From Jacaranda mimosifolia (lineage: Eukaryota; Streptophyta; Magnoliopsida; Lamiales; Bignoniaceae), in assembly GCA_018894105.1 (NCBI GenBank), contig CM032122.1, forward strand, positions 20,185,674-20,249,673: a DNA stretch of 64,000 nt, in the 5' to 3' direction. Below are positions 48,950 through 61,746 of this stretch, in pieces; within the stretch, counting starts at the first letter, position 1, and each line of letters opens with the position of its first letter. The notes under the pieces were generated by a model that saw nothing but the letters and a program-made list of their open reading frames with translations, had not been told where the DNA came from and did no database searches. Both the position numbers and the translations under genes were made by a program.

Positions 48950-48982
48950 TGCCTACTTCCATAGTTGGGAAAAAATTACTTA

Positions 48983-49403
48983 CAGCTCGTTTGGTTTTAT
49001 TTCCAAAGTCATTTCCATTTCCAGCCAGTTCTAAAAGTTGGAAAATTAGTTATGAAACAAAAATAGAAATTGAGATGTATTTGGATGAAATGTTGGAAAG
49101 TAATGATTATAATAGGTTGTAAGATTGAAAAGTAAGTTAATTTATATTTTTTATGTTTAAAAAGATTTATTTTTTAAAATATATGTATATTTTATTAATT
49201 TAAAAATGATAGTGGGTAACTTTATGTCAAATCAAATTTGAATTTGATTGATATGTAATAAGATAATATAGTAGGTTTAGAAATGGGTTTTGGGAAGAAA
49301 ATATGTACTTTTTTTGAAAAAAATTGTGAGAAAGTATTTGTTTTCAATTTCCATTCCCACAAGAAAATGAAAAGGGGGCTTGGAAATGAAACCAAACACC
49401 CTG
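48983..49403. mobile_element. Tourist-like MITE, 421 bp
   Basis: TTA flanks both ends (48,980-48,982 and 49,404-49,406). The 12-bp ends are CAGCTCGTTTGG and, inverted, CAGGGTGTTTGG, followed by a TTT(C/T)ATTTCCAA block. It is non-coding. A sister copy of 422 bp lies at 62,534-62,955. TTA duplications with such ends are typical of PIF/Harbinger-derived MITEs. The left arm has an empty site at 22,250-22,252, there TGA on the plus strand where the complement TAA would be expected. Confidence 0.85.
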
Positions 49404-50353
49404 TTAGTTCTCCACTGATATAGATAGAAATTCTTGCACTCGAAACTTAAGTTGAAACCCAACTAATTGAATTTGGAAAAAGTTTATACAAATTAAAATC
49501 GTAATGAAAAAATTCCCAATCAACGGAACACTGGCCTCAAATTAGGCAGCACATCCAGGACTAACCGCAACCTTATGGTACCCTCTCAAATTTCTTTGGA
49601 CCAGGAGGATAATATGACAGATTTTCTTTCTATTATTGAAGGTTGTGTAAATCAAAGAATCGAATAAGTGATAGGCTTGATTTTCTCAATTAACAGAACA
49701 AATAAATCGACCTTTGGAAAATTTTCAAGCTCAGGCTCAAGCTCGAAATTATTTAAATGAGATCAAGATGAAAAGCTTGTAAAACTAAGCTTGAGCTTCT
49801 ACTTGAAGACACTTAAAAATATAAAAATAATTCTCATAGTTTAAATTTAGCATTTAAATAATATCATTATAATTTGATTCCTTCGTCATCTCTATCATCA
49901 TTATTGTTTGTGTTACCCGTTAAATTAACACATCTTTTCTGTTTTCACGTTGATTTCATATATACACGAAGCATGAAATTTTTTTTCGTTTTTTTTTTTC
50001 AAAGGATAAACAATATTTCATGAATTAATTAATCTAAATTGGTTTTTTCATAGTTTATTTTTTAAAACATCCTTTTAAGACAAAATAATATACTAAATCA
50101 AATGGATCGTCAACTAAACAGCGCCTAAGATAGAAATTAGCCTCAGAGGCAGTTTATCTGTGAGGCACCAAGCAAAGGACTAAGGAGGGAAAATGAAAGG
50201 CTGAACTAAGAATTTCAATACGACTGAAGGAAGCAAATGCCAAATATTCCAGGAGAAAGTATGATGAGTACTATATATCCATCCCACATGGATATGTTAC
50301 AGAGTAGATGATGGGGGAGGAGTTACATAAAGGAAAGAAATGGAAAAGGGCTC

Positions 50354-50520
50354 CATACTTACCTGGACGGGGTCAATGGGCCATCAAAAAGGCCCATGGC
50401 CTAGGTTGGCGACCTCCATTGCACTTGGGAGGGGTGCCCGTCTAAGGTTGGCCCAAGTGGTCGAGCCTACGTCATAATTTGTGGTGGAGGGGGCCTGCGT
50501 TCGCGCGGCCCCTACTCAAA
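50354..50520 (-). other. Right-arm copy of the GC-rich exon-like segment
   Basis: It is the counterpart of 19,824-19,972. The donor CCAG/GTAAGTATG is kept. The ATGGGCC/GGCCCAT stem is one pair longer than in the left arm. It is non-coding in all frames examined. Confidence 0.4.
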
Positions 50521-50863
50521 TTTAGTTTTAAATTAATTAATTGTATGATCAATTTTGGTTCCCTAGTTATATATGTTTCAATTGCAGATATACAGAAGAG
50601 TTGTTTGGTCAATCCCTCAAGAATTTGTTCATAAAAGATTTCTGAATTATGAGAAGATCAAGGAAACATGTTTTCGTTATTTTGGTTAATTTTCAAGCAA
50701 GTGGATAGTGGACAAAATGCTGATGGATGGATGAGAGAACAGGAGAGTGTTAGCTAGAGAGCCGACACATGCATGTATCCCACATGGAGAAAGAACAAGT
50801 AAGAGCTGAGAGTTGGATGAATAAATGAAACGGGTGAAGAGAAGGGAAATCCCACGCAGCTGC

Positions 50864-50925
50864 GCGGTGAGCACAGAGCGAACTATTCTTTCGCCTTTTA
50901 CTAAAGAATACCGTGTGCTCGCCGC
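50864..50925 (-). ncRNA. Right-arm copy of the nested hairpin
   Basis: The same 62 bases as 19,404-19,465, without change, on the opposite strand. It lies inside the block that is identical between the arms. A structured RNA is a hypothesis only. Confidence 0.35.
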
Positions 50926-51597
50926 AATTCAAGCAGCATACGCCACTTTTTGGAGGGTCCTTTTCCTCTTGGGAAGGCCCCAACAATTGAGTCCAAGTTC
51001 CTATCATTAATTTAGTTATTGAAAAATACCCAATTGAATCTTGTTTGAACTAATTATGGTGTAAGTATTTCTCGAAGCAAAATGTTTGTCAACAAGTAGC
51101 TAATAGTTGAATTTCTAATAATGTAATAACCCTCTTACCATTCCATTAGTGGATAATGCTTAGTGAAAAACTATCAAATTCCATCCATGATCCATTTAAT
51201 TTGTGTGTGTGTTTCTTGACTTGCTCGATGTTAAGACATCAAAGAGCTAGTGTTTGTTAACTGTCCTAGCTAGTTCTTATCCGCTGATTAGCAGCAGTTC
51301 GACTCCCACATCAGAAGTTCACTAAACTACATCAGTGGGATACACAATTAAAAGGACACCTGCTCACACCATTAAGGCTCATCTTTGCGCTTGGGGCAAT
51401 GACGCAGCTAGTGAGGTACTAACCGAGGCGCGTCTATTGCTGGTTGAAAACTATTTCCAAACCCCCTCTTAGGCCTGGGTTTGGCCCAGGCCTTCGAGAA
51501 TTTCTGGAAGGGCTCCCTCTTAACCCAGGGTAAAGCCCTAAATTTCTCAGTTCAATCTACATTACATTATAATTATATATCCTAGCTTCCCTTTTAT

Positions 51598-51843
51598 TAG
51601 GTATTCTCTCTTTTGGGTTTAGCATTCCACGCATCAATTCCATCAATGAGCGGTTATCATGGAAAATATTGAAATTGACGAGCCATTAGCCAACCATGAC
51701 GGAAATCTCAGAGACTCTTAGGGGAACCTTCTTTAAAAAACCCTAGAGCACTTACTTCCCTTGTATCCCGGCGGGTTTGTCAATGCTTGAACTGATTGAT
51801 CTAAGTGAGCTACGAGCTTAGTCTTCTAGGATCAACTTGCTTT
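51598..51843. other. Right-arm-specific segment of about 245 bp
   Basis: The left arm runs directly from TTTTATTA to TCAATTAAACAA (about 18,710-18,740, complement), while the right arm has about 245 other bases between them. The segment is richer in GC than its surroundings and contains no recognisable ORF or terminal repeats. Its origin is unknown. Confidence 0.5.
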
Positions 51844-54072
51844 TCAATTAAACAATATTCGAACACCTTAATGGCTACTACTCATTTTTATGTGCTTATA
51901 TCAAGTTAAATAAATATTCCATCAACAATTACAATTTTATAATTCATTGTTTCACCAAAGTCACTAGAATGAAATAATAATGCAACTTTTCTTCCTCATT
52001 CATTAAGAAAAAAGAAGGTTATTTTAGAACTAATATCCCCTATTATGACTTATAATTTTGTGTTAGATACAATTAATGTTATTGGCAAGTAACTTTGTAG
52101 CATTGTACATGTTTTCTTCTAGCTAGTATTTTAAGATTTTTTTCGCCGATTGAATTTGAGAAATAAACTCTTTGCGCGAAATATTTACTAAACATGTTTT
52201 TGAGCTAGCTATATGTGCTACTATAAAACTATGAATAGTTCACAATAATTTATATTCCATATCTTTTTATCTTGTGTCTATTAAAAATCTAATTTATGTC
52301 TATTATACAATTAAAAAGAGTGAGGGCAACATTTATAGGATTTTGTAGTTTTGAGTGCCAAAGTTTGAGCGAATTAAAAACCATTCTCCTTTTCTTTTTC
52401 TCAAATCTCAAACCCCCCTTCAAAATCTCTCGCTCTGTCTTTGCATGCATTGCACGGTAATTAACTTTTAGACTGGAAACTTTTATTTTAACTTTGATTA
52501 TTGTAAAAGATAAAAAACATCTACAATTCGATTGATTTGTTGGTTAAGATATTATTACCTATATATCACTTTATTCTATTTTTAATGTTTACTTGAAATT
52601 TAAAATTAATATCCTTCATTTTTATCTCTTATGCAGGATTCATAGTCTATCTTTATGTCAAAAAAACATATTGAACCATCTAATAAATAGAATATCACTT
52701 TGGAAAGCTTTAAATATTTGACAATGTACTAGTTAAATGTCTCAAACTAAATTATTGATGATATTTGGTTGCATCCATCATTTATGGGGAAGATTTAATA
52801 GGTCTTTAAACTAAAATAATGCTTATATGAGTTAATTTTTCTATTATATATTCTCACGATAATATAATTCAATGTCCAAATATACTCCCTTAAAGTTCAC
52901 AACCATAAGTATTGAATAATGTAAATCAGATCCAATAGGTTTTCCAATACATGTTTTGCGAACTCCTTTTCCAAACTTGCAACTCGATCATACATTTTCT
53001 TTGTAAACTTAATTTACAGTAGATGGACTCGAACTTAGAACATTACAGCCAGAGGTTACATGATATATGTGCTATAAAGCTAATGTTAAATAGCCCCTAG
53101 ATTGCAATTTATGATTTATTTTCGGCACAATAATGTATAGAAAATGAACAAGAAAACCACAAACTAATAGACATACATGACAATAACGGCAAACTTCTAT
53201 TTCGAATTGGAAGAGTATCTTAACTTACACTTGATTAGATATTAACTTTCTAATAATTGGAACTTCAAATTTTCTTTTGTAAAATTCTCCTATTTCATAA
53301 TCTAACAATTAGAAATCATTAGAAAAACATGGACAATATGAAATACATATTCGAGAAAACAAAAGAAAATGGAATATAGAAAATGCATTCTCAAGCAGCT
53401 AATAAGATTTACATACTGTGAGTTACTTTTAACAAAATAATGTAAAATTGAAAAAAAAAAAAAAAAAGCATGAAACTAACACAAAAATTGTGAAAATAAT
53501 TGCAAACTAATATTTCAAATTGACAAAAAGTATTGTAATATATATTTAAATCCAGAAAAAGATCATATATTAACTTGTCAGAAAATTTAGATTTTAAATT
53601 TTATTTTATAAATTATCCTGGTCCATAGTCATAATGATCAAATCCATCAGAAAACCTCAAAAAATACAATTTTTAAGAGAAACAATATAACACTTACCAA
53701 GTGAATGTTTATGTAGAGGAGTTTAAATGAAGAATTGTATGTTTAAACAATTCTTAGTATGATCTACTTTTACAGATTTTTTGTTCAAATCAAGTGGTTT
53801 AATTAATCATGATTTAACTTCATATAAAGAATTAATTAAGATAAAATGACAAAATTGTCCCAATAATCTTGCATAATCTGTGGATGGCTGATGGATAATT
53901 TGGTCACATGCAGATGATTACCATAGAAGAAAGAATTAGTATTTATTATAAGTGGTAAAACATGTGAAATAAATACTATCACTTGTTTGCATAAGTATGA
54001 CATTGTATTACATGCATATCTTTGCAACTAAGCATAATTTTTGTGAAAAATGAAATTTTATTGGCCTAATAT

Positions 54073-54104
54073 CCCCCCCCCCCCCCCCAAAAAAAAAAAA
54101 AAAA
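54073..54104 (+). repeat. C16-A16 homopolymer junction
   Basis: Sixteen C residues are followed directly by sixteen A residues, then GAAATTAAGG. It lies in a part of the right arm that is missing from the left. Its true length may be misassembled. Confidence 0.8.
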
Positions 54105-54215
54105 GAAATTAAGGGATTTAATTGGATGATAGATCTTAATAGAACGATTTATCTACCAATAACCAAATCATATTCACTTACCTTGCTCAATTTGTGTACG
54201 AATGAACAACAAAAT

Positions 54216-54287
54216 TCTGTTAGTGGGAATTGAATCCGAGTCTCCTGGGTGAAAGCCCGCCATCCTAACCACTGGACGACAACGAAT
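54216..54287 (-). pseudogene. tRNA-Glu(TTC)-like gene, probably decayed
   Basis: The minus strand reads TTCGTTG (acceptor), GTCGTCCAGTGGTTAG (D-arm), CTTTCAC (anticodon loop, TTC), GGAGACTC, then GGATTCAATTCC (T-arm and B box) and TAACAGA (3' acceptor). The order and length (about 72 bases) match nuclear tRNA-Glu. Mismatches in the T-stem, the anticodon stem and one acceptor pair suggest it is not functional. No obvious T-run terminator follows. Its left-arm copy is truncated. Confidence 0.65.
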
Positions 54288-54705
54288 GGATGAAACTTTA
54301 ATCATATAGTGTCCCATAGTATTTTTGTTGTTATAAACCTTGATTAATAGAGAACCTTAATTAATTGAGATTAATTATTTATTTTAGGAATAATTAAATC
54401 TTATTTGTTAGAATTACCATGGATTCATATTCAAAGCTAAGAAAAATAAACTAAATAGTAATAAACAAGCAAATATGTAGACAATGATAGAATCTTAAGC
54501 AATTTTAATCTTGTAGAACACCTACTTTATTAGGTCTCCTTCATATCACATTCAAACACTTCTTCTACTCTCACAATACATATTCAAGCATTAGAATATC
54601 CAGCCAAAAAAAAAAAAAAAGGGTTTTTCTTAGAAAGCCTTCAACCCATGCCTCTCCTTCGAAGAAATTCCAATCAGTAGAGCACAAAATAAAATGATTG
54701 CTAAG

Positions 54706-55553
54706 TCATAAAGGATGATCCAACAAGCCCACCCAGAGGTACTCGACCAGAGCAGAAAGGTGGGATGGCCCAACTGGCTCAACCCAAAGATACTCGACCA
54801 GAGAAGGAAGGTGATGCCTAATGGCCCAATTACCAGCAAGCTCGATCGTAACTCAACTACAGTTGAAACACATTAGTGCAGAACACCAACACGCACCCTG
54901 TCGATCAGGAGCTGATCGACTTAGGTCTATAGGCGATTTCCCTCTCTTTGTCCAGCATGGTTAACCTGGGTCAGATCGACTATAGCCCGAGAAGATATCA
55001 TCATAAGTGTCCATATCGCCCAGGGAAGTCGAAGAAAAATAGCAACCCCTCAACCGCATTAAATGCTCCACCAGGCGGTGTGCCTCCGCATTAATGGTGC
55101 ATGCCACTACAGTATCACCTTTTTCTCAGTAGCCGCAGGATAGTACGTGCCACCAGTGAACCATCATGCCTTAGGCTGCGCCACCTAGAATAGTACACAG
55201 AGAAGAGAAGAATTCATAGCCCTCAATCCTGTCCAAGAGCTATTCCAACTTTGAGAGGGCATCAAAGTCATATCAACCCCTTTGAGAAGATTATAAATAC
55301 CCCATCACAACCCTTCAACAAGGTGTGCCATATTATAATTTGAGCCCTCACTCTCCTATTCGATTATCTGGTCAATTCTATACTGACTTGAGCGACGGAG
55401 AGCCCTAGCCGAGGGCACCTCGATTAGCATAACATTTGCTAGTGATTGCAGGGCTCGACTCCAACATCTTAGAAGCTTATCCTTCAGCCACCTACCGGTC
55501 GATATCATTGGATTCCAGCCCAAAACACTAATACTTGATTTTGACCCTCATCA
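54706..55553 (+). repeat. Solo LTR of the Tat-like gypsy family, 848 bp
   Basis: Perfect CTAAG duplications lie at 54,701-54,705 and 55,554-55,558. A TATAAATA box is at 55,292-55,299, and the end ACCCTCATCA is shared with the LTR at 2,188-3,082. The left arm carries the unoccupied site (CTTAG, 16,368-16,372). The canonical TG at the start is altered (TCATAAAGG). It lacks any interior, so it arose by recombination between two LTRs. Confidence 0.92.
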
Positions 55554-56626
55554 CTAAGATATCTCAACAGTCCTCAACTCTTGTTCTCCTTTCTTCACAG
55601 GCATCGTCCCCTATTTAAATTATGACATAAACAAAAATTTTGGTTAAACTATATGTCATAGTGTTTGTATTTTGCATGCATTTGATATTTCCGAAGTTTA
55701 ATCATGATGTTGCTAGGTTTCAATTCTCAAATTCTAGGGATTTTACATCAATTCATGGGCCAAGTTACAGTAATTTTATATCAAACATTTTAAGTATGAA
55801 ACCAAATGTGTTCGGAACATATCTATAAATTTTCACATTTAAAGGATTTTTCTTGAATTTTATAAAAATCTTGAAAGTTTCCAGCCAGATTGAGAGGCGA
55901 GTTTGGATAGTTTCTTTATAGAAATATATTTACTCATTGAAACGAAAGTATTTTAAATTGAAAATTTTTATTATGGTTTAGAATATTAAAATAAAATCTT
56001 AAATCGCAGGGCCTATATATATATTTTTTTAAATTCATCAAGTGTAACTGGCTAAGTGCTGACGAGTCTAGACTATCTTGAATTTAAGTGATTTGCTACC
56101 CATGATAATGGAAGTGTTTTAATTTATAAATTTTTGGAAAAATTAACTTTAATTTATCTAGAATAAGCTAGTAAACTATCAAAACCCAAAAGTTTTTATT
56201 TTATTTATGAAATACGTTGATGTGCCATGTTAGAAATCTTTCTCCAAAAAATTTCTATTTGTTTTGCATGAGAACATCTTAATGCATTTTTCTCTTAGTT
56301 GCCAAGTGAATCTAGAAAAGTTTCTAACATGAAAATTATAGATCTATCACATAGGTTTCTATAGAATTTCGAATCACCTTAATCAGAGACATGTAGAAAA
56401 AGTTATAGCTTAAATACAAAAAAGTATTATATCAAAAAAAAATTTGAAAATTGGAGATGTTTTGTTTTTGCACCACTATGGCCTCTTGAAGTCAATTTTT
56501 CTCTTTTATATTAGCCGTTCTAGAGTGTGACATCAATATAGAAGTTTTGGTACTATTTCTTGACTTTCTAATACCGCAAGAATCGAGCCTATCAAATGTC
56601 CAGGAAGAAAGTTATAAGCAAATTAC

Positions 56627-57843
56627 GGGAAAATCTCACTTTTGATCCCATAACTTAGGGTCAGTTTCAATTAAGTCCCACTCGTTTCTGATTTCTCACA
56701 TTGCATCCTATAATTTACAAATATTCTCAGATTTGGTCTCAACCCCAACCTTCCATCAAATTGTTAATGAGAAATGCGCATGCTGTGCGTGTGGCCGTTA
56801 ACAAGTGGGATTTGGAGGGAAAATTGACAGTGCCTAAGTTATGGGACCAAAAGTGAGATTTTCATATTTATATTTTAAACACTTTTTAAAATTAACAAAA
56901 AATATATTTTAAATTATGTTTCATTAAACAAGTTGTTTTTAAATTTAAATTATGTTTTAAATTATATTAATTTTCATTTATATTTTGAAATAAAAAAATT
57001 AAAAATAATTTTTAATTTAAATTTTATAAAAAATTATTATAAATTATTATATTAATCAATGTATTTAGTAAAATTATTAAAAAAAAATTCAATTAATATT
57101 TAGAAATTTAAATTTAAAATTTTCTAAGTTACACAAGCTAAATATTCAATTTTTTAAATACTATAAATTAAATATTTAATAGTTTTTCATGTTTGGAGAT
57201 TTATTTAGTTATTAACTTGTTAAATTTTTTTGTTATTTTAGAAAATTAGTTAATTTGAAAGTAAATTTTAAATTTTACAATATATAACTTTTATTATAAA
57301 TTAAAATTAAAATTTATAATTTTTGTTAGTTTTAAATTTATAAGTTTAAATTTTAAATTTTAATTTTAGTTATTATAAATTTGGAAATAGATTTTTTTAA
57401 ATATAATTTTAAATTATATTCTATTAAGTAAGTTATTTATAAATTTCAATTATATTTTAAATTCCATTATTTTTAATTATATTTAGAAATATTGAAATTA
57501 AAATTAATTTAAAATTTAAAATTTAAAAATAAAATAACCATTCCAAATTTTAAGTATAAATAAAATATATTTAAATTAAAAATATAATTTAAATTTTAAA
57601 AATTAAAAATATAATTAAAAATCTCACTTTTGGGCCCATAACTTAAGCACTGTCAATTTTTCCTCCAAATTCCATATGTTGACGGCCACACGCACAACAT
57701 GTGCATGTCCTATTAAGTATTTGACGGAAGGTGGGGGTTGGGACCAAATGTGAGAATATTTGTTAATTATGGGATGCAATATGAGAAATCCAAAATGAGT
57801 GGGACTCAATTGAAAGTTATGGGACCAAAAGTGTGATTTGCCC
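56627..57843. mobile_element. Non-autonomous MULE, 1,217 bp
   Basis: The inverted ends are about 235 bp long (56,627-56,865 and 57,610-57,843), with GGGAAAATCTCACTTTT on the left and GGGCAAATCACACTTTT inverted on the right. Flanks AGCAAATTAC (56,617-56,626) and AACAAATTAC (57,844-57,853) match at nine of ten bases. The interior is extremely AT-rich and non-coding. The left arm has the uninterrupted target at 15,336-15,344. Confidence 0.9.
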
Positions 57844-58029
57844 AACAAATTACCAAAATATGTACGGAAGGAGAAACCCTTAATTAGTCCAACGAGTATG
57901 TATACACTAGGCTAATGATATATATTGACTCCTAATAATCCAACCACCCTTAAAATATTTAAATAGGATAGAAATATATTTATCATTAGAAATATGGTGC
58001 TATGATTAATCTACTAAGTTCTCTCTTGC

Positions 58030-58720
58030 TTCGTTGTAATGTTACGCTGGGTGGTCTGCAAGAGGTTTCACTAGGCGGTAGCAAGCATGTCTATTGGACC
58101 TTAGGCCCCCATAGCCCAATCCCCCCAAAACATAACAAAAGTTGTTTGTTGCTAATTGGGCAGGTCGTAGGATTTCTTGAGGTCCTAAGCTCAAGTGTTG
58201 TTTGGTAAGGTCACACCTTACGCGGAGTGATGAGGACTTTCATGGTGGGTATCATAAGGTTGACTGGCTTCAGCAGCGATTGGATTGATTATTGGTATTT
58301 AAATATCAAAACCATAACTTGTTAACTGTTTTATTCCTTGCTTATCAATGTCTATTGCTTAACTGTCATTTGATTGTTTCTCTAGAAATTTTATAAATTA
58401 CCGCGCAGTTTCTATTGTTATCATAATTTTATGAACTCTAACCAAAGCATTTTATGAACACATATTGCACACACATGGGCATTTACTGAGTCCTTAACTC
58501 ACCCTTCTTGTGTTTTTAATTTCCTTTGACGAACTTAGAACCTAGTCCTAGTGAAGATTTGGATCCAACTTTTAACGAGAATTAGATTGAAGGTCTTTTG
58601 GAACTGCTTTCAATGAGGAATAGAACCAAAGGTTCTTGAGATGAGAGTTTTGCAGTAATTATTCGCATTATCATTGTGTTGGTAACTTGTTTTTCTTTTA
58701 ATTGATTTCTAGTTGGAGAT
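58030..58720 (+). repeat. Gypsy-LTR-like segment inside the right arm
   Basis: It is the counterpart of 13,900-14,580, with GGAGTGATGAGGACTTTCAT near 58,222 and a conserved GTCCTTAACTCACCC near 58,490. A 68-codon open frame at 58,002-58,208 is not kept in the left arm and is not considered a gene. Confidence 0.35.
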
Positions 58721-60829
58721 CCCTTAGTTATTTAGGATTTTTCTAAGTTCTGAGATTTATTTAGTCTATTACGAATGCTTGGAGTTCATTTATTTAACGT
58801 CATGACTTTGCATTAATGATTTATTTTGGAATTAAGTTTCACACCACAGATGCTAAACTATATAGCTTGATTGTGGCATGATAATCAACATATTTATCAC
58901 ACAACAAAGTTTTTCTATATTAATTGTTACTAATAATGCATGAAACCATAGTGTTATAATCTCCCATATACAAACTTAAAAAGTTTGGATTATATTTACA
59001 ATTATTACATTAGAACATTGGTGGATATGGTATGACACCCTCCCTATGTTCATCATCGTTGCTTTGTATACTTAAAGAATTTCGCCATACGCACATTTAT
59101 AGCAATGGCAACCGACGAGGAATGAGTGGGAATGGGGTGGGGACGGGAGTTACTCCATCGTTCCCATCACAAAACTTTGCTCTTTCCCAATCCCTGTCCT
59201 CAATCTCCGCTATGGGGAGATTTCCCCCCTCCATTCCCTGTTTCCCCACATGATCTTTGAACTAACAAATTCAAATTAAATAAAATAAAAAATATAAATA
59301 AGATTTAATAAATAGAAATATACATTTATATAATTAAAATATACATATATATAATTAAAATAGATTAAATTTAAAATTCGTGCACAATATTATATCTTCA
59401 ATATGAAGCCCAAGTTTGCAAGATCACTTACCTCTTATTCTCAGAATCAAGTCAGACTAATGAAGCGCTATGAAGGACTTACCCATTGGGGAGGCTGTTG
59501 AATGCTATGTTTGATTGGGTAAGAAAATAGAACTAGAAAATTCCGGTCATGTTAAATTCATGTATAGATATTTTAATAGCTTTAATTATTTCTGAAAACT
59601 ACTAAAAGAGTAAGAATATTTTACATTTATATATGCATATGCTTAAGGATATTTTAATAATTTAGCGGAGATGGAGATCCCGGGGGGTTGGGAATGTTAT
59701 TTCTATACCTATTCCCGAATTAGTTTCATGAGATTTTTATCCCCATTCTTTGGGATGTAAACGGATATTAAACGGATTGGATAGACTGTATCCGTATCCG
59801 TATCCATATCCGACGGATATTTTTTTATAACATCCAAATTCGAATCCATCGGATATTATTCGAATTCGAATATATCTGTATCCAATTATAATTATTCCGA
59901 ATATCCGTTTATAAATATCCGAATATCCGAATCCGTTAACTTATAATAAAATGCATATTTTATTATAATAAATTTCATAAAAAAAATTCAAATAAATAAC
60001 ATAATAAAATCTAAAAAAAACAACAAACAAATAATAAAATTAGCATATTTCAAAGATCAAATAAGCATACAAATCTCCTCAATAATCAAAAGAAATAACA
60101 ATCTTCAATACATAATACAACCCTCCGAAAGAAATAAAATAAAAATTCATTTCAATACAAGAAAAATCTTCATAGTCCAACAACACAAACATGCCTGAAC
60201 TTGTCATCTGTTTAACACTACAAAACATAATAAACAAAATATTAGTGGTAAAGTTTAAGGGATTATCTATTAAAGGAAAGAAAAAAAATACTCTATAAGA
60301 ACTTATAATATACTTTACAAATAATCTCAAAGAATTAAAAAAGTAAAGAGAAAATACACCAAAAACAACCATTGAAGCATCACAATAATTGGCACCATGT
60401 ACTCCAAAAGTTCAATCAATTATACCTATAAAAAAGTATATATTAGTCTACATTTATATGTTGATATATAAATAAAACAACTAAATAAATGAAGGAAATA
60501 CTCATTACTTACAATCATTTTCAATTGTTGGCAACCAATCTTTAACACAAAGTAAGCACTCCACAATTTCAGAATTTAGTGAGGCACGAGTAACATTTAC
60601 CAATATATAATCAAAAAGCATAATCCATATAATTATAACTTAAAAATATTGACTGCATAATTCATAATTACAATTCATATAATTATAAGTTTAACACTAA
60701 AATAATTTACCTTTTACAATGCCCCGATAATGCAAAATTTCAAACCTGCACAATTAAATAAAACATCACTATAATTTATTAATTATAAAAAATTAAAAAT
60801 AAAAAGGGGTGGGGGATTTAAAAAAAAAA

Positions 60830-61050
60830 TGGCCCCAACTTCTACTGGAACCAGCAAAAAAATGCCGGCTCCTTGCTTCTGCTGGTTCCAGCTCAGCGAA
60901 GGAACCAGCAAAAAATTGTTGGTTCCAGCTTCTTGCAAAAATTGCTATTTCTAGCAGAAGCTGGAACTGTCTGCTAGAACCAGCAATTTTTGTTTTCGCT
61001 GGGTTCCAGCAAAATCACTGGTTCTAGCTTCTGCTGGTTCCAGCAGAAAA
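60830..61050. repeat. Array of short palindromes (GCTGGAACCAGC type)
   Basis: GCTGGTTCCAGC and variants recur many times in both orientations within about 220 bp, separated by A-rich spacers. An apparent 72-codon frame (60,809-61,027) is only this repeat read as protein. Confidence 0.75.
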
Positions 61051-61746
61051 ATATATATATATATATAATAAAAATAAAAAAAAATGAAAGAAAGGAAGAA
61101 TAGTGTACTTGGGTTGGGTGGCCTCCGCAACGGGACCTCACCGGCGCAACTATAAAATACATGGGAATATTAAAAAAATAAATAAAAGAAAGGAAGAAAG
61201 AAGAAGAAAGGAAGAAGAGTTACTTGGGCAGCGTGTGAATGAAGAGGGGGGAAGTGAAATTGAAATAAATGGGAAGTAGGGTTTAGTGAATAGTGATTTG
61301 GTCACAAATTTTATTTTTTTTTTATATTTTGTTTTGATAATTTTTATTTAATTGTAGTAATTAATTTTTTTAATTTTAAAATTTAATTATTCATTGATAT
61401 GTTATATATGATTCTAATTTATATCTTGACACTTAATATTTTTATATTTTTTATTTTAATATAATTTTAAAAAATTAATTTTTACGATGGCTAATGAATA
61501 CTGATATTTAATTTTAGATTTGTAGATATAACAATGTTAATCAATGGAAATATTCTCTATTATTAATATTTTGGGGTTTAAAATTTATAAAGTTGTGAGA
61601 TTTTAGGATTTAGAGTTTAAGTTTTATATTTAGATAAATTTTATTAGTTTTTTAAATCAATAGTAGTACAAATCTACAAACTAAAATTATGAAATGATAT
61701 GTTCATCTTATATTTTATGTATATGCAAGATATTGTCAAATATTTA

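Larger units (their letters stand above)
48950..59053 (-). repeat. Right arm of the giant inverted duplication
   Basis: It is the reverse complement of 13,545-22,296 apart from insertions and deletions. Arm-specific parts are the Tourist MITE (48,983-49,403), about 49,930-50,130, about 51,598-51,843, about 53,739-54,232, the solo LTR (54,706-55,553) and the MULE (56,627-57,843). The outer edge at 59,053 lies about 45 bases before an hAT-like element. Confidence 0.9.

Noticed and set aside
50354..50520. A tRNA-derived SINE, because of a TGGCCCAAGTGG stretch resembling a Pol III A box
   Set aside because: The B-box match is poor, no poly-A or T tail or target duplication is present, and the body does not extend in the expected direction.
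60809..61162. Short frames at 60,809-61,027 and 60,974-61,162
   Set aside because: They are readings of the CTGCTGGTTCCAGC palindrome array.
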